DNA of 64,000 nucleotides from contig NZ_JAWKWO010000005.1 of NCBI RefSeq assembly GCF_041397485.1, forward strand, positions 401,880-465,879. The letters run 5' to 3'. Origin of the DNA: Zhengella sp020637775. GTDB lineage: Bacteria; Pseudomonadota; Alphaproteobacteria; Rhizobiales; Rhizobiaceae. Positions 52,501-60,725 of the stretch are shown here, one piece after another (position 1 is the first letter of the stretch; the number at the start of each line of letters is the position of its first letter). Below the pieces are notes generated by a model, which was not told the origin of the DNA, searched no databases, and saw only the letters and a list, made by a program, of their open reading frames with translations. The position numbers were made by a program, and so were the translations under genes.

Positions 52501-52727
52501 ACCGCGCCATCGCCATCATAGGCGAACCCCGTCCCATGCAAGACAAGTCGCATCGCCGACTGCTCCGGCGTCGGGACAAATCCGCCACCCGGATCGGGAA
52601 CAATAGCCAGTTCAATTCTGTCCGCCTCACGAACCGTTATCGACCCACCGAGAATTATATTGAAATAGACATTGTAGTAGGATGTTTCCAGAAGACTGCC
52701 CTTGAAGATATCAATCGTCGCAACCAT
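49557..52727 (-). CDS. RTX / cadherin-like calcium-binding protein with C-terminal DUF4214
   Basis: 1056 residues, no signal peptide. After a ~145-residue N-terminal domain, RTX nonapeptides occur in two clusters (about 150-200: 'GNGGDDQLNGAGGDDTIHGG'; about 420-480: 'GLDGDDTLNGRGGMDRLEGG'). Three cadherin-like repeats of ~100 residues follow (~540-850), each with 'VIDYEAATSHT' and 'EDFVIQVTNMPVSDI' or close variants. The last ~125 residues are DUF4214 ('GYRIYQASFGRTPDEGGVRF'). This architecture is that of type I secreted, calcium-folded surface or extracellular proteins. No T1SS genes are in the window. Start ATG 52727. Confidence 0.88.
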   Translation of the reverse strand: MVATIDIFKGSLLETSYYNVYFNIILGGSITVREADRIELAIVPDPGGGFVPTPEQSAMRLVLHGTGFAYDGDGAVIAGTVQTIDFYNSLGFIAQLTGYPIDGAELFAAFDAVRQSLDLGPIFDILYNRVPYLVNGSEEGDYFGAASLGDTFYGNGGDDQLNGAGGDDTIHGGPGNDKLDGGADNDTIFGDEGDDLIIHSTGTDMLDGGPGTDYISFRNSLGEGPFIVDLTEGEYSGGGDTVSLVSVEGIIGNSSTSGDIFIGNDDDNVFVPQGFNITIDGRGGHDRLIFHRNDDFYGGPTRDMSVTIDAVAGTVSTSPVPDNIHFTSIESFAGSQSADTFLGSDRDEEFLPMGGADTVHGSGGIDTLSYELEQVVPNSSTIKQGAVVDLSTNTAVDTGGQTDTISGIENVTGSTLGDTLAGDEGSNVLRGLDGDDTLNGRGGMDRLEGGAGDDIHTGGDGADTFVVNPGDGTDTITDFEIGVDKLDLSAFDAAVAASAIENALPGSVIILFPDGSSITLEGLNLGDFSLAEVILGNSAPTRILPDGELVIPENALGGEAVTTFAAVDPDAADTHVFELLNDASGLFELDGGMLKVAAGAVIDYEAATSHTIRVSVTDDAGASFEKDFVIQVTNMPVSDIALASGGTVEENAAGGTVVATFEASENPVEPSATFTLMDDANGLFVLDGNTLKLAPGAVIDYEAATSHTVRIAATDATGPAYEEDFVIQVTNMPVSDIEMVAGGSVREDAAAGSVVATFEALENVVEPNVSFAIVSGADGNFIIDGNQLKVSANADIEYNTQSNYLVTIQASDATGPAYQETFNIDVVSVGPIMGTPEPDNLIGTPNDDEMFALEEDDRLNWSAGNDTLDGGPGTDRAVYTLNRSEITQDLLVDGTVTVNKPDGSTDTLISIERIDLLDGDYVYDIGSDNLGFGYRIYQASFGRTPDEGGVRFWIGVLDALDNQGFTELGKQQYVASEFIGSDEFQGLYGANPTNFEYIDAMYQNVLFRLPDQEGYDFWVGGMEAGLSREDILIAFTQSQENISNNIANLDDGVWVV
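49559..50030. repeat. DUF4214 module repeat, copy A
   Basis: About 470 bases encoding the last ~155 residues of the RTX protein are nearly identical to 52760-53233. Protein differences concentrate in one short stretch ('LDALDNQGFTELG' against 'LDTLDSWGYTDYA'). This direct repeat joins two genes on the same strand, so it could recombine. Confidence 0.8.
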
Positions 52728-52757
52728 TGGATTTCTCTCTTTCTTGGAGTCTTTATC

Positions 52758-55700
52758 CTACAACACCCATACACCATCATCGAGATTGGCGATATTGTTG
52801 GAAATGTTCTCCTGGCTCTGGGTGAAGGCGATGAGGATGTCCTCGCGGGTGAGGCCCGCCTCCATGCCGCCGACCCAGAAGTCGTAGCCCTCCTGGTCCG
52901 GCAGCCGGAACAGCACGTTCTGATACATCGCGTCGATATACTCGAAATTGGTGGGATTGGCGCCGTAGAGGCCCTGGAACTCGTCCGAGCCGATGAATTC
53001 CGAGGCCACATATTGCTGCTTGGCGTAATCGGTATAGCCCCACGAATCCAGGGTATCGAGCACGCCGATCCAGAACCGCACCCCGCCCTCGTCCGGCGTA
53101 CGCCCGAACGAGGCCTGGTAGATGCGATAGCCGAAACCCAGATTATCCGAGCCGATGTCATAGACATAGTCGCCGTCCAGCAGGTCGATGCGCTCGATGG
53201 CGGTCAGCGTATCGGTCGTCCCGTCCGGCTTGTCGACGAGGATCGAACCGTCGGCCTGCAAATCCTGCACGTAATCGGCGCGTACCCCACCATAGACGAT
53301 GCTGTCCGTCCCGCCGGCTCCGTCGATCGTGTCATTGCCCGGCGAGGCAAGGAAGTAATCGTCGCTGGGCCCGCCATCCCTCGTGTCATCGCTCGCGGTT
53401 CCCTGATCGACATCCTGCCCGATGAGTTCGAGAGGCGGTTGCCAGCTGTCGAAATCGAATTCCCCGGCATCGGCGGCCGCGAATTCATGAAACTGAAAAT
53501 TCCTGTCGATCGTGAACACGTTGACGTTGCCGTGGTTGCCGCGAAGCGCCTCGATCATGTCATCGATGCCGTCATAGTTGGGAACGATGACAGCGGCGAT
53601 TCCGCCGATGAAGGCCGTGAAGTCGCGGTAGGCGTTCGGATCCGACCGATCGATCTCGACGTGATCGAGAAGCGTGAAGACATGGCTGCCCTCGCCCTCG
53701 ATCAACTGTTCCGCGACGGTGTATTTGGGCGTTGTCCTGTCATCGCCGGCCAGGTGCATCAATTGCACCATTGTCGCGTTGAACGGCTGGTCTTCGAACG
53801 CCGTGATGTAGACGTAGGGGCTATTGTCCGGCCCGATCGGGTCACCGCCGGTGCTGTTCCTTTCGACCGTGATCCTGACCACGCCGGACAGGTTGTTGCT
53901 TTCGTCGCTCTCTGCAACCGCCTGGTCGACATCGGCAATCACGCCGGCGAAATAGGTGCCCGGAGACAGGTCCGACGGTACGGTAAAGGCGTTTGGCACA
54001 TCCGCGGCCCGCGCTTCGGCAGGATCGAGAATGCCCGTTCCGGCGTCGGCCAGAAGAACCCGGTCGACGGTACTGATGGTCTGGTTGGACGAAAGGAAGA
54101 GGCTCGACCGCGAATCGCCCGCGCTGGCATCTCCCTGATTGACCACGCTCCAGCCGGCCCCGATCACATCGCCGGGATGCCAGACCACCGCATCGAGCAC
54201 CAGGTCCGCCACGACGAGGTCCGGTTCCTGGCCGGACGGGGCATCGCCATCGTAGACCAGGGCGACAGTATCCCCGTTCTGGGCGAGGCTGGCCGCCTGT
54301 TCGCTCAGTTGCGTCGTCGCGAACATGTCGGCCTGACCGAGCCCGACGATGTCGATGGCCTGCTGCAACGTTCCGGCCACGATCACGCCATCGGCAGCTG
54401 CGCCCTGCGCGTCAAGGAAGTCCTCGACCGCATTGCGGTCTCGCAACAGGACCACGAGCGTAATGCCATCGAACGCATTGAAGCTTGCCTGGCCGTCCTG
54501 AAGCGGACCGGAGAAGTGGAAATTCCCCAATGGCGGAGGAAAGGTTTCGCCGGTATCGGCGGAGAGCCGGAAAACGTCCATTCCCCCGGTATTGATTACC
54601 GCGGAAGCGGCAACCGGGTCCATGGTGGCAAAGACATCCGATCGCCCCTGGAGAAAGGCCTGTGTCACCTCGCCCGGATCGGAAAAGGAAATCAGCTGAA
54701 AACCGATTCCGCGCGCATTCAGGGTTTCCGTGACCTCGGCTTCGGCCGCGCTGCCAGCCTGGACGGCAAACGTCGCGCCTGCGAGTTCATCCACGGAATC
54801 GACCCCGAGATCGGAGCGGAGGACAAGGAAAATTTCGTTGACCTGCGCAACCTGCAGATCGGTCATCAGCGCTTGCGCGTCGAGCCCGACCGTTTCGAGG
54901 TTCTGGACGATTCCGTCTATGACCGGCTGCGCGGCAGCCTTCCACGCTTCCATTTGCGGTTCGCTTGCCCGTATCACGTTCACCCCGGCCTGTTCCATGT
55001 CCGCGACATATTCGGCGGCGATCGCGTCGAGCACAGCACCGGCCATGGCCGACAGTTCCGGCCCGGAATTGTCATCGATCACCTGCTGCAGGTCCGCGGG
55101 CAGGGAATTGTACAGGTCAGCATCGATCACGAGGCCATGAAGCTGGTTGGTGAAGCCCGTTTGATCGTCGAAGACAAGCGCTTGCGTGATGACGTCGCCA
55201 AGACCGGACTGAAGGAAATCAACCCTGTCGGAGCCAAGTGCCATGGCATCGATGACACCGGTTTGCATCGCCGGATAGAGTTCGCCATACGCAAGCGGCA
55301 GCGCCGATGCACCGATCAAATCGAGGAAATCGCCGGTGACGGTGCCTGAGCTTCGTACTTTCAATCCGGCCAGGTCATCGGGAGCGGCAAGCACTTCATT
55401 GCTTGCAAGGGTCGTCGCGCCGCGGATGAAGGCTGCAAGGATTCTGACATTGCCGAGGATGCCGTCCAAGTCGGACTGGATGATCTCCCAGGCCGTGCGC
55501 GCGCCACTTGCGTCGGCGCTTGCCACGAAGGGGAGTTCGAACAGCGAAAACCGCTCGTCGACCAAGGAATCGAGTGCCACAATGCCGGCGTCGATCACCC
55601 CGATCTCCACGCCATCGAGAATCTGGCTGGCGCGCACCAGCTGGCCGCTGTGAAAGAGTTCGACTTCGATCCGGCCGTCCGATTGCTCCTCGATCCTTTG

Positions 55701-55781
55701 CGCCCATTCAGTCACGAACCGGTCATAGAACGGATCCAGATTTGAACCATCGTGATGGAAGACAATTCTGTATTCAGACAT
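52758..55781 (-). CDS. TRAP DctP / type-3 solute-binding / CARDB / RTX-like / DUF4214 fusion protein
   Basis: 1007 residues, no signal peptide. Residues 1-310 are a TRAP-transporter DctP solute-binding domain: 'VELFHSGQLVRASQILDGVE', 'GLKVRSSGTVTGDFLDLIGA' and 'LPLAYGELYPAMQTGVIDAM' are its hallmarks. Residues ~311-510 resemble a type-3 amino-acid-binding domain ('VDELAGATFAVQAGSAAEAE', 'AFLQGRSDVFATMDPVAAS'). Residues ~520-640 are a CARDB-like beta domain ('WHPGDVIGAGWSVVNQGDAS', 'VAESDESNN'). Then come a region of unknown fold, a short RTX-like stretch ('PGNDTIDGAGGTDSIVYGG') and DUF4214 at the end. DctP proteins are normally periplasmic. Here the fusion seems built for type I secretion. 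No TRAP permease genes are near. Confidence 0.85.
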   Translation of the reverse strand: MSEYRIVFHHDGSNLDPFYDRFVTEWAQRIEEQSDGRIEVELFHSGQLVRASQILDGVEIGVIDAGIVALDSLVDERFSLFELPFVASADASGARTAWEIIQSDLDGILGNVRILAAFIRGATTLASNEVLAAPDDLAGLKVRSSGTVTGDFLDLIGASALPLAYGELYPAMQTGVIDAMALGSDRVDFLQSGLGDVITQALVFDDQTGFTNQLHGLVIDADLYNSLPADLQQVIDDNSGPELSAMAGAVLDAIAAEYVADMEQAGVNVIRASEPQMEAWKAAAQPVIDGIVQNLETVGLDAQALMTDLQVAQVNEIFLVLRSDLGVDSVDELAGATFAVQAGSAAEAEVTETLNARGIGFQLISFSDPGEVTQAFLQGRSDVFATMDPVAASAVINTGGMDVFRLSADTGETFPPPLGNFHFSGPLQDGQASFNAFDGITLVVLLRDRNAVEDFLDAQGAAADGVIVAGTLQQAIDIVGLGQADMFATTQLSEQAASLAQNGDTVALVYDGDAPSGQEPDLVVADLVLDAVVWHPGDVIGAGWSVVNQGDASAGDSRSSLFLSSNQTISTVDRVLLADAGTGILDPAEARAADVPNAFTVPSDLSPGTYFAGVIADVDQAVAESDESNNLSGVVRITVERNSTGGDPIGPDNSPYVYITAFEDQPFNATMVQLMHLAGDDRTTPKYTVAEQLIEGEGSHVFTLLDHVEIDRSDPNAYRDFTAFIGGIAAVIVPNYDGIDDMIEALRGNHGNVNVFTIDRNFQFHEFAAADAGEFDFDSWQPPLELIGQDVDQGTASDDTRDGGPSDDYFLASPGNDTIDGAGGTDSIVYGGVRADYVQDLQADGSILVDKPDGTTDTLTAIERIDLLDGDYVYDIGSDNLGFGYRIYQASFGRTPDEGGVRFWIGVLDTLDSWGYTDYAKQQYVASEFIGSDEFQGLYGANPTNFEYIDAMYQNVLFRLPDQEGYDFWVGGMEAGLTREDILIAFTQSQENISNNIANLDDGVWVL
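52760..53233. repeat. DUF4214 module repeat, copy B
   Basis: Counterpart of 49559-50030 at the 3' end of the TRAP-fusion gene. Same orientation, about 3.2 kb apart. The module appears to have been copied from one gene to the other or maintained by gene conversion. Confidence 0.8.
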
Positions 55782-55815
55782 TTATGCCTCCGATAATGAT
55801 CTCTTTGGCAATAAC

Positions 55816-55850
55816 GTGAAATTTCTCCAAGGCAGACCCGGCAATTTCAC
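55816..55850. promoter_or_regulatory. GTGAAATT-N19-AATTTCAC inverted repeat upstream of the TRAP-fusion gene
   Basis: A perfect 8-bp inverted repeat with arms at 55816-55823 and 55843-55850, starting 35 bases before the ATG at 55781. Position and spacing (27 bases between arm starts, close to 2.5 turns) fit an operator in the 5' leader or a stem in the mRNA. Binding factor unknown. Confidence 0.45.
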
Positions 55851-56006
55851 ACGGTCTTTCTTATGTTAACAATCAAACAGGATTACGTATAGACAGCCGT
55901 ATCATCAAACGCACCGGGAATGGCCCCGGGAATTTCAGACGCCTTCTTCCCGGATTTCAAGGCAAGGAGGCCCTGATGGGCAAAACCGGTTTTGGCGGCG
56001 ATTTCA

Positions 56007-57227
56007 TCATCGGGGCCGCGAGGCTCTGTTTCTATCCAGCGGCATCAGTCCGGCAGCGGTCAGGAGTGCGAAGAACGCACCGGCAAGGAAGGTCCACTGC
56101 GGGCCAACGGCATCCCAAAGAAACCCGGCGATGACGCTGGCCGCCAGCAGCGCCACACCCGTCACCAGATTGAACATGCCATAGGCCGTACCCCGCAACT
56201 CCGGTGGAGCGAAGTCGGCCACCAGCGCCGCAAATATCCCCTGGGTGAACCCCATATGCAGGCCCCAGAGCACGACGCCGGCCATGACGCCCCAGAGACC
56301 TGGCGCGAAGGCCAGCACAAGGTCGGCAGCAACGAGCAGCACGAGACCTGCGAAGAGGAGGCTGGTCCGGTTCATGCTGTCGGACAGCGCGCCGACCGGG
56401 TAGGCCGACAGCGCATAGGCGATATTCAGCACGACCAGGACCAGCGGCACGAAGACCAGCGTCAGCCCCGCCCCCTCGGCCCGCAGGATCAGGAAGGCCT
56501 CGCTGAACCGCGCCAGCGTGAACACCGCCGCGACCGCGACAACCCACCAGTAGATCGCCCCGAGATCGGCGAGCTTGCGCCGGCTGAGCGGATTCGCGAC
56601 CTTGCGCACGTCTTCGGGCCGCGCCGGCTCGTGGACGACGAACAGGATCAACGCCACCGAAGCAAGGGCAGGGATCACCGCCATCCAGAAAACCGCCGCG
56701 AAATTTTCCGCGAACATCCACATCAGCGCGATGGCGATCAGCGGTCCCAAGAAGGCGCCGGCCGTATCGAGCGACTGGCGCAACCCGAAGGCCGCGCCAC
56801 GCAATTCGGGAGGAGCGATGTCGGCCACCAACGCATCGCGCGGCGCCCCTCGGATACCCTTGCCCACCCGGTCGATGAAGCGTGCGGCAACCAGCCAGCC
56901 CACTGTCGGGGCCAGCGGAAAGACCGGTTTCGTGATCGCAGCGAGACCGTAACCCAGCGCCGCCAGTTCCTTTCTCCGGCCGATCCGGTCGCTCAGCGCC
57001 CCGGAGAACACCTTGGTCATCGCTGCCGTTGCTTCCGCGATCCCCTCGATGATGCCCACGGTCAGCGCCGTCGCCCCGAGCCCCACCACCAGATAGACCG
57101 GCAGCAACGCGTGAATCATCTCGGATGAGACATCCATCAGGAGCGACACGAATCCGAGCGCCCAGATCCCGGCCGGCAGACGCCACCAGGAGGATGCAGC
57201 CGGGGTACCCGGGTCAGCCGGCTTCAT
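56007..57227 (-). CDS. MFS transporter
   Basis: 406 residues with about 12 hydrophobic segments. The loop 2-3 signature is 'GALSDRIGRRKELAALGYGL', and 'RFIDRVGKGIRGAPRDALVA' precedes the central loop. This subgroup ('VGKGIRGAPRDAL') is frequent among drug or metabolite exporters of unknown substrate. The start ATG at 57227 is used. It lies 64 bases downstream of the PHA synthase gene and may share its transcript. Confidence 0.87.
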   Translation of the reverse strand: MKPADPGTPAASSWWRLPAGIWALGFVSLLMDVSSEMIHALLPVYLVVGLGATALTVGIIEGIAEATAAMTKVFSGALSDRIGRRKELAALGYGLAAITKPVFPLAPTVGWLVAARFIDRVGKGIRGAPRDALVADIAPPELRGAAFGLRQSLDTAGAFLGPLIAIALMWMFAENFAAVFWMAVIPALASVALILFVVHEPARPEDVRKVANPLSRRKLADLGAIYWWVVAVAAVFTLARFSEAFLILRAEGAGLTLVFVPLVLVVLNIAYALSAYPVGALSDSMNRTSLLFAGLVLLVAADLVLAFAPGLWGVMAGVVLWGLHMGFTQGIFAALVADFAPPELRGTAYGMFNLVTGVALLAASVIAGFLWDAVGPQWTFLAGAFFALLTAAGLMPLDRNRASRPR

Positions 57228-57290
57228 GTCCCTGTCCCCGCCTGCCCGGACGGACGCGGACCGGCACCCGCGTGACGCCAGCCGCCAGGC

Positions 57291-59123
57291 TCACGTCTGG
57301 TGCACATAGGAGCCCGGTGCTGCCTCGAGCGGAGGATAGCCGCGTTCGGGTGCGCCAAGGTGCCGGTGTGGCATGACCATGGCACTGCTGCGATCTGCCA
57401 GCCAGTCCCGCCACGCCGGCCACCAGGAACCCGGCCGGTCGGGATTGCGCGCCAGCCAGTCGTCCGGTCCGACATAAAGCGCGCCCTGTGGCCGGTGCGA
57501 GATCCGGTAGCGGCTGCGCGGATTTCCCGGTTCGTTGACGATACCGCTGTTGTGGCCGCCGCTGGTCAGCGCGAAGGTCAGGTCGCAATCGGTGAAAAGC
57601 TGCGTCTTGTAGACCGAGCGCCACGGCGCGATGTGATCGGTCTCCGTGGCGACGACGAAGAGCGGCGCCGAGATATCCTTCAATGCGATCACCCGGCCCT
57701 CGACAGAAAAGCGGCCCGCGCTCAACCGGTTTTCCAGGAACAGGCCGCGCAGATATTGCGAATGCATCCGCGCAGGCATGCGCGTCGTGTCGGCCAGCCA
57801 CACACCCATGTCCGTGGGCGTGTCGTCCTGTCCCAGCCAGTAACGCTGCACGGCCCGCGACCAGATCAGGTCCTCCGACCGGATCGCGGAGAAGGTGCGC
57901 GCCATCTGCGGCCGGTCGAGATAGCCCTGGTCCCACATCATGTCCTCAAGGAAGGCCACCTGGCTTTCATCGACGAAGAGCAGCAGTTCGCCCGCCTCTG
58001 CGAAATCCACCTGCGCCGCCATCAGCGTGATCGACGCGAGCCGGTCGTCGCGATCCCGCGCCATCGTGGCGGCCGCGATCGCCAGGATCGTTCCGCCGAG
58101 GCAATAGCCGACGGCATGAACCTTGCGATCCGGGACGATGGCGTTCACGGCATCGAGCGCCGCCATCACGCCAAACTTGCGGTAGTCCTCCAGCGAGAGG
58201 TCGCACTGCCCGGCAGTGGGATTGCACCAGGAGATCGCGAAAACCGTGAACCCCTGCCCGACCAGATAGTTCACCATGGAGTTCTGTGGCGACAGGTCGA
58301 GGATGTAGTATTTCATGATCCAGGCTGGCACGATCAGGATCGGTTCTGCCCGGACTTCGGCGGTCCGCGGCGAATACTGGATCAACTCGAACAGGTCGTT
58401 GCGGAACACCACCTGCCCCGGCGTGCAGGCCAGGTCCTCGCCAATCCTGTACCCCTCGGGCGCCGGGTCGCGCGATTGCATGACGGTCTTGATCGCATCA
58501 TGGACGAAATTGGCGGCTCCCTCGGCAAGGTTGCGCCCCCCGGAATGGAGGGTGGTCTCGACGATCTCGGGATTCAGGGCCGGGAAATTGGACGGCGACA
58601 TGATGTCGAGCGCCTGGCGCGCCATGAAGCGGGTCCGGTCCGCGTTTTCGGGCCGCAGGCCGCGCAGATGGTCGGTCGCATGGTCCCACCAGTCCTGCGC
58701 GGCGAGAAAGGACTGCTGCCAAAGGCTGAAGGGCAGCTTCTGCCAGCCGGGATGGCGGAACCGGTGATCGAATGGCTTGGGTGCGAAGGGTGGCGCCCTG
58801 TCGCCCTCCGTATCGAAGCGATGCGACATCAGCGCAAGGGCGTTGCGCTGCGCGCGTTCGATCAGTTCCAGTTGCCGGCCCGGAGCCTGGCTGAGGTGCT
58901 GGGCCCAATCGGCCCAGGCGTCGAAGAAGGAATGTGGCGAAAGCCCCGCGCTCAGCCGCGCAACCGCCGCCCGCGCCGCCCGGTCCAGGTTCTGGTGCGG
59001 ATGTCGCGGCCCCTGTTGCTGCCGCGGCGCCGGTCGCTGCACGGTGCCGGCGGGTGTTGGCAGGACCACCGGAAGGGACCGCCCTGGCGCGTCCGTTGAT
59101 GCCTTGCTGGAAGATTTCGTCAT
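57291..59123 (-). CDS. phaC: Poly(3-hydroxyalkanoate) synthase, class I-like
   Basis: 610 residues. The N-terminal ~100 residues are basic and Pro-rich. The alpha/beta-hydrolase core has 'PAWIMKYYILDLSPQNSMVN', the lipase-like box 'VHAVGYCLGGTILAIAA' with the catalytic Cys, the Asp in 'TETDHIAPWRSVY' and the His in 'LTSGGHNSGIVNEPG'. It polymerises hydroxyacyl-CoA into PHA at the granule surface. It stands apart from phaA/phaB genes and clusters with MBL, LOG and N-ATPase genes, so it may be an auxiliary synthase. An imperfect FNR-like sequence (TTGAT-CGAG-AACAA, 59244-59257) lies 121 bases upstream. Confidence 0.93.
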   Translation of the reverse strand: MTKSSSKASTDAPGRSLPVVLPTPAGTVQRPAPRQQQGPRHPHQNLDRAARAAVARLSAGLSPHSFFDAWADWAQHLSQAPGRQLELIERAQRNALALMSHRFDTEGDRAPPFAPKPFDHRFRHPGWQKLPFSLWQQSFLAAQDWWDHATDHLRGLRPENADRTRFMARQALDIMSPSNFPALNPEIVETTLHSGGRNLAEGAANFVHDAIKTVMQSRDPAPEGYRIGEDLACTPGQVVFRNDLFELIQYSPRTAEVRAEPILIVPAWIMKYYILDLSPQNSMVNYLVGQGFTVFAISWCNPTAGQCDLSLEDYRKFGVMAALDAVNAIVPDRKVHAVGYCLGGTILAIAAATMARDRDDRLASITLMAAQVDFAEAGELLLFVDESQVAFLEDMMWDQGYLDRPQMARTFSAIRSEDLIWSRAVQRYWLGQDDTPTDMGVWLADTTRMPARMHSQYLRGLFLENRLSAGRFSVEGRVIALKDISAPLFVVATETDHIAPWRSVYKTQLFTDCDLTFALTSGGHNSGIVNEPGNPRSRYRISHRPQGALYVGPDDWLARNPDRPGSWWPAWRDWLADRSSAMVMPHRHLGAPERGYPPLEAAPGSYVHQT

Positions 59124-59352
59124 CTGCCGAACTCCGAGGGATCATGGTTCGAAAGCCGACGCGCCAGGAGCGACGGATCGCGGCCTGGCCCCGCCACTGA
59201 AATCGCCGAGCATCCTGCATATCCGCCGCACCCGCACTTCACCTTGATCGAGAACAAGTCCGCCGGCCAACTCCCCGCATCAGGCAGGTCATTCCCCCGC
59301 CCGGAGACGCCCGGCCCAGCGACCGTGCGGAAGCGGTGGTTGTCCGCCCGTG

Positions 59353-60723
59353 TCAGAGATCATAGCGCTGGTGCAGAACCGGCATTTCGATCCCCTTGTT
59401 GCCCAGTCCCTCCGACAGCGCTTTGCGTCCCGCCTCCTCGCCATGGACCAGAAATGTCCTGGCAGGGTTGCCGGTGCGTTTGTGCCAGGCGATCAGGTCG
59501 GATCGGCCGGCATGAGCGGAGAAGCCGTTGATCGTGTGAATCCGGGCCCGCACCGGTATCTCGCTTCCGAAAAGCCTCACCGACCGCGCCCCGTCGATGA
59601 TGATCCGCGCCAGCGTGCCCTCGGCGGCGAACCCCACGAAGATGACGCTGCAATCCTCATGGCCCAGATTGTGCCGCAGATGGTGCCGCACCCTTCCCCC
59701 GGTGCACATGCCCGACCCCGCCAGGAATACCCCGCCCGAGCGGATCGTGTTCAGCGCGATGGACTCCGAGGCCTCCTCCACGAATTCGAGTTCGGGAAGG
59801 TCCAGGGGATCCGTCCGTTGTCCGAGACGGGCGGCGATTTCGGGTTTCATGTCATCGGGGTGACGCCGGTAGATCCGCGTCGCCGAGATCGCCATGGGCG
59901 AGTCCAGGAACACCCGCAGATATTTCGGGAGTTCGCCCGATGTCATCCCCTCGCGCAGGAAGTAGAGCAGCTCCTGCGCGCGCTCCAGAGCGAAGGTCGG
60001 AATGACGACATTGCCGCCGCGCGCTATGGTTTCGCGAACCGCATCGTGAAATTCCACGACCGAGCTTTCCATCGACCGGTGATCGCGATCACCATAGGTA
60101 CTTTCCATCACAACGATGTCGACATCGCGGGGTGGCTGCGGCTCGTTGAGCAGCGGGCGGACGGACGGTCCGATATCTCCGGAGAAGAGGATACGTTTGG
60201 TCTGGCCGGCTTCGGTCACGTCCAGACTGATGCTGGCCGACCCGAGGATATGGCCGGCATCATGCCATGTGGCAAGAATCCCCCCGCCAAGGTCGATCGG
60301 CTTGCCGTACCTGGCGACGCGCCCGAACTGTTCGAGACTGTCGAGGGCATCAACCCTGTCGTAAAGCGGCCCCTGCCCGCCGCCGTGCCGCTGCCGCCGC
60401 CGCGCCTCCTCCTCGTGGATATGTGCCGAATCCAGCAGCACCAGGCGTGTCAGGTCGCGTGTGGCCGCGGTGCAGATGATTTCTCCAGAGAACCCCTGCT
60501 TGACCAGAAGCGGAATGCGGCCGCAGTGGTCGAGATGGGCGTGTGTCAGAAGCAGCAGGTCGATCGAAGCCGGGTCGAAGCCGAAGTCGTCGGCATTTTC
60601 CTCATGCAGTTCTCGCCCCCCCTGGAACATCCCGCAGTCGATCAGGATCCTCTTTCCTTTTGCGGCGAGCAGGTGGCATGAACCAGTGACGCCCCCCGCG
60701 GCGCCGTGAAACGAAAGCCGCAT
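59353..60723 (-). CDS. Beta-CASP metallo-beta-lactamase RNase-like protein
   Basis: 456 residues from the ATG at 60723. Another ATG at 60729 lies only two bases after GGAGG, too close, whereas the second has a proper spacing of eight. Motif 2 is 'LLLTHAHLDHCGRIPLL', and beta-CASP motifs include 'DIVVMESTYGDRDH', 'VVIPTFALERAQELLYFL' and 'TINGFSAHAGRSDLIAWH'. The family (COG1236/Ysh1-like) cleaves or trims RNA. Its place beside phaC and LOG is seen in several alpha- and betaproteobacteria as far as I recall, but its target is unknown. Confidence 0.88.
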   Translation of the reverse strand: MRLSFHGAAGGVTGSCHLLAAKGKRILIDCGMFQGGRELHEENADDFGFDPASIDLLLLTHAHLDHCGRIPLLVKQGFSGEIICTAATRDLTRLVLLDSAHIHEEEARRRQRHGGGQGPLYDRVDALDSLEQFGRVARYGKPIDLGGGILATWHDAGHILGSASISLDVTEAGQTKRILFSGDIGPSVRPLLNEPQPPRDVDIVVMESTYGDRDHRSMESSVVEFHDAVRETIARGGNVVIPTFALERAQELLYFLREGMTSGELPKYLRVFLDSPMAISATRIYRRHPDDMKPEIAARLGQRTDPLDLPELEFVEEASESIALNTIRSGGVFLAGSGMCTGGRVRHHLRHNLGHEDCSVIFVGFAAEGTLARIIIDGARSVRLFGSEIPVRARIHTINGFSAHAGRSDLIAWHKRTGNPARTFLVHGEEAGRKALSEGLGNKGIEMPVLHQRYDL

Positions 60724-60725
60724 GA

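Noticed and set aside
52536..55349. 937-codon plus-strand open frame
   Set aside because: Antisense of the TRAP-fusion gene. Its composition (Arg/His/Asp-rich, no domains) is typical of high-GC shadows.
57300..59099. 599-codon plus-strand open frame
   Set aside because: Antisense of phaC, whose catalytic residues are all visible on the minus strand.
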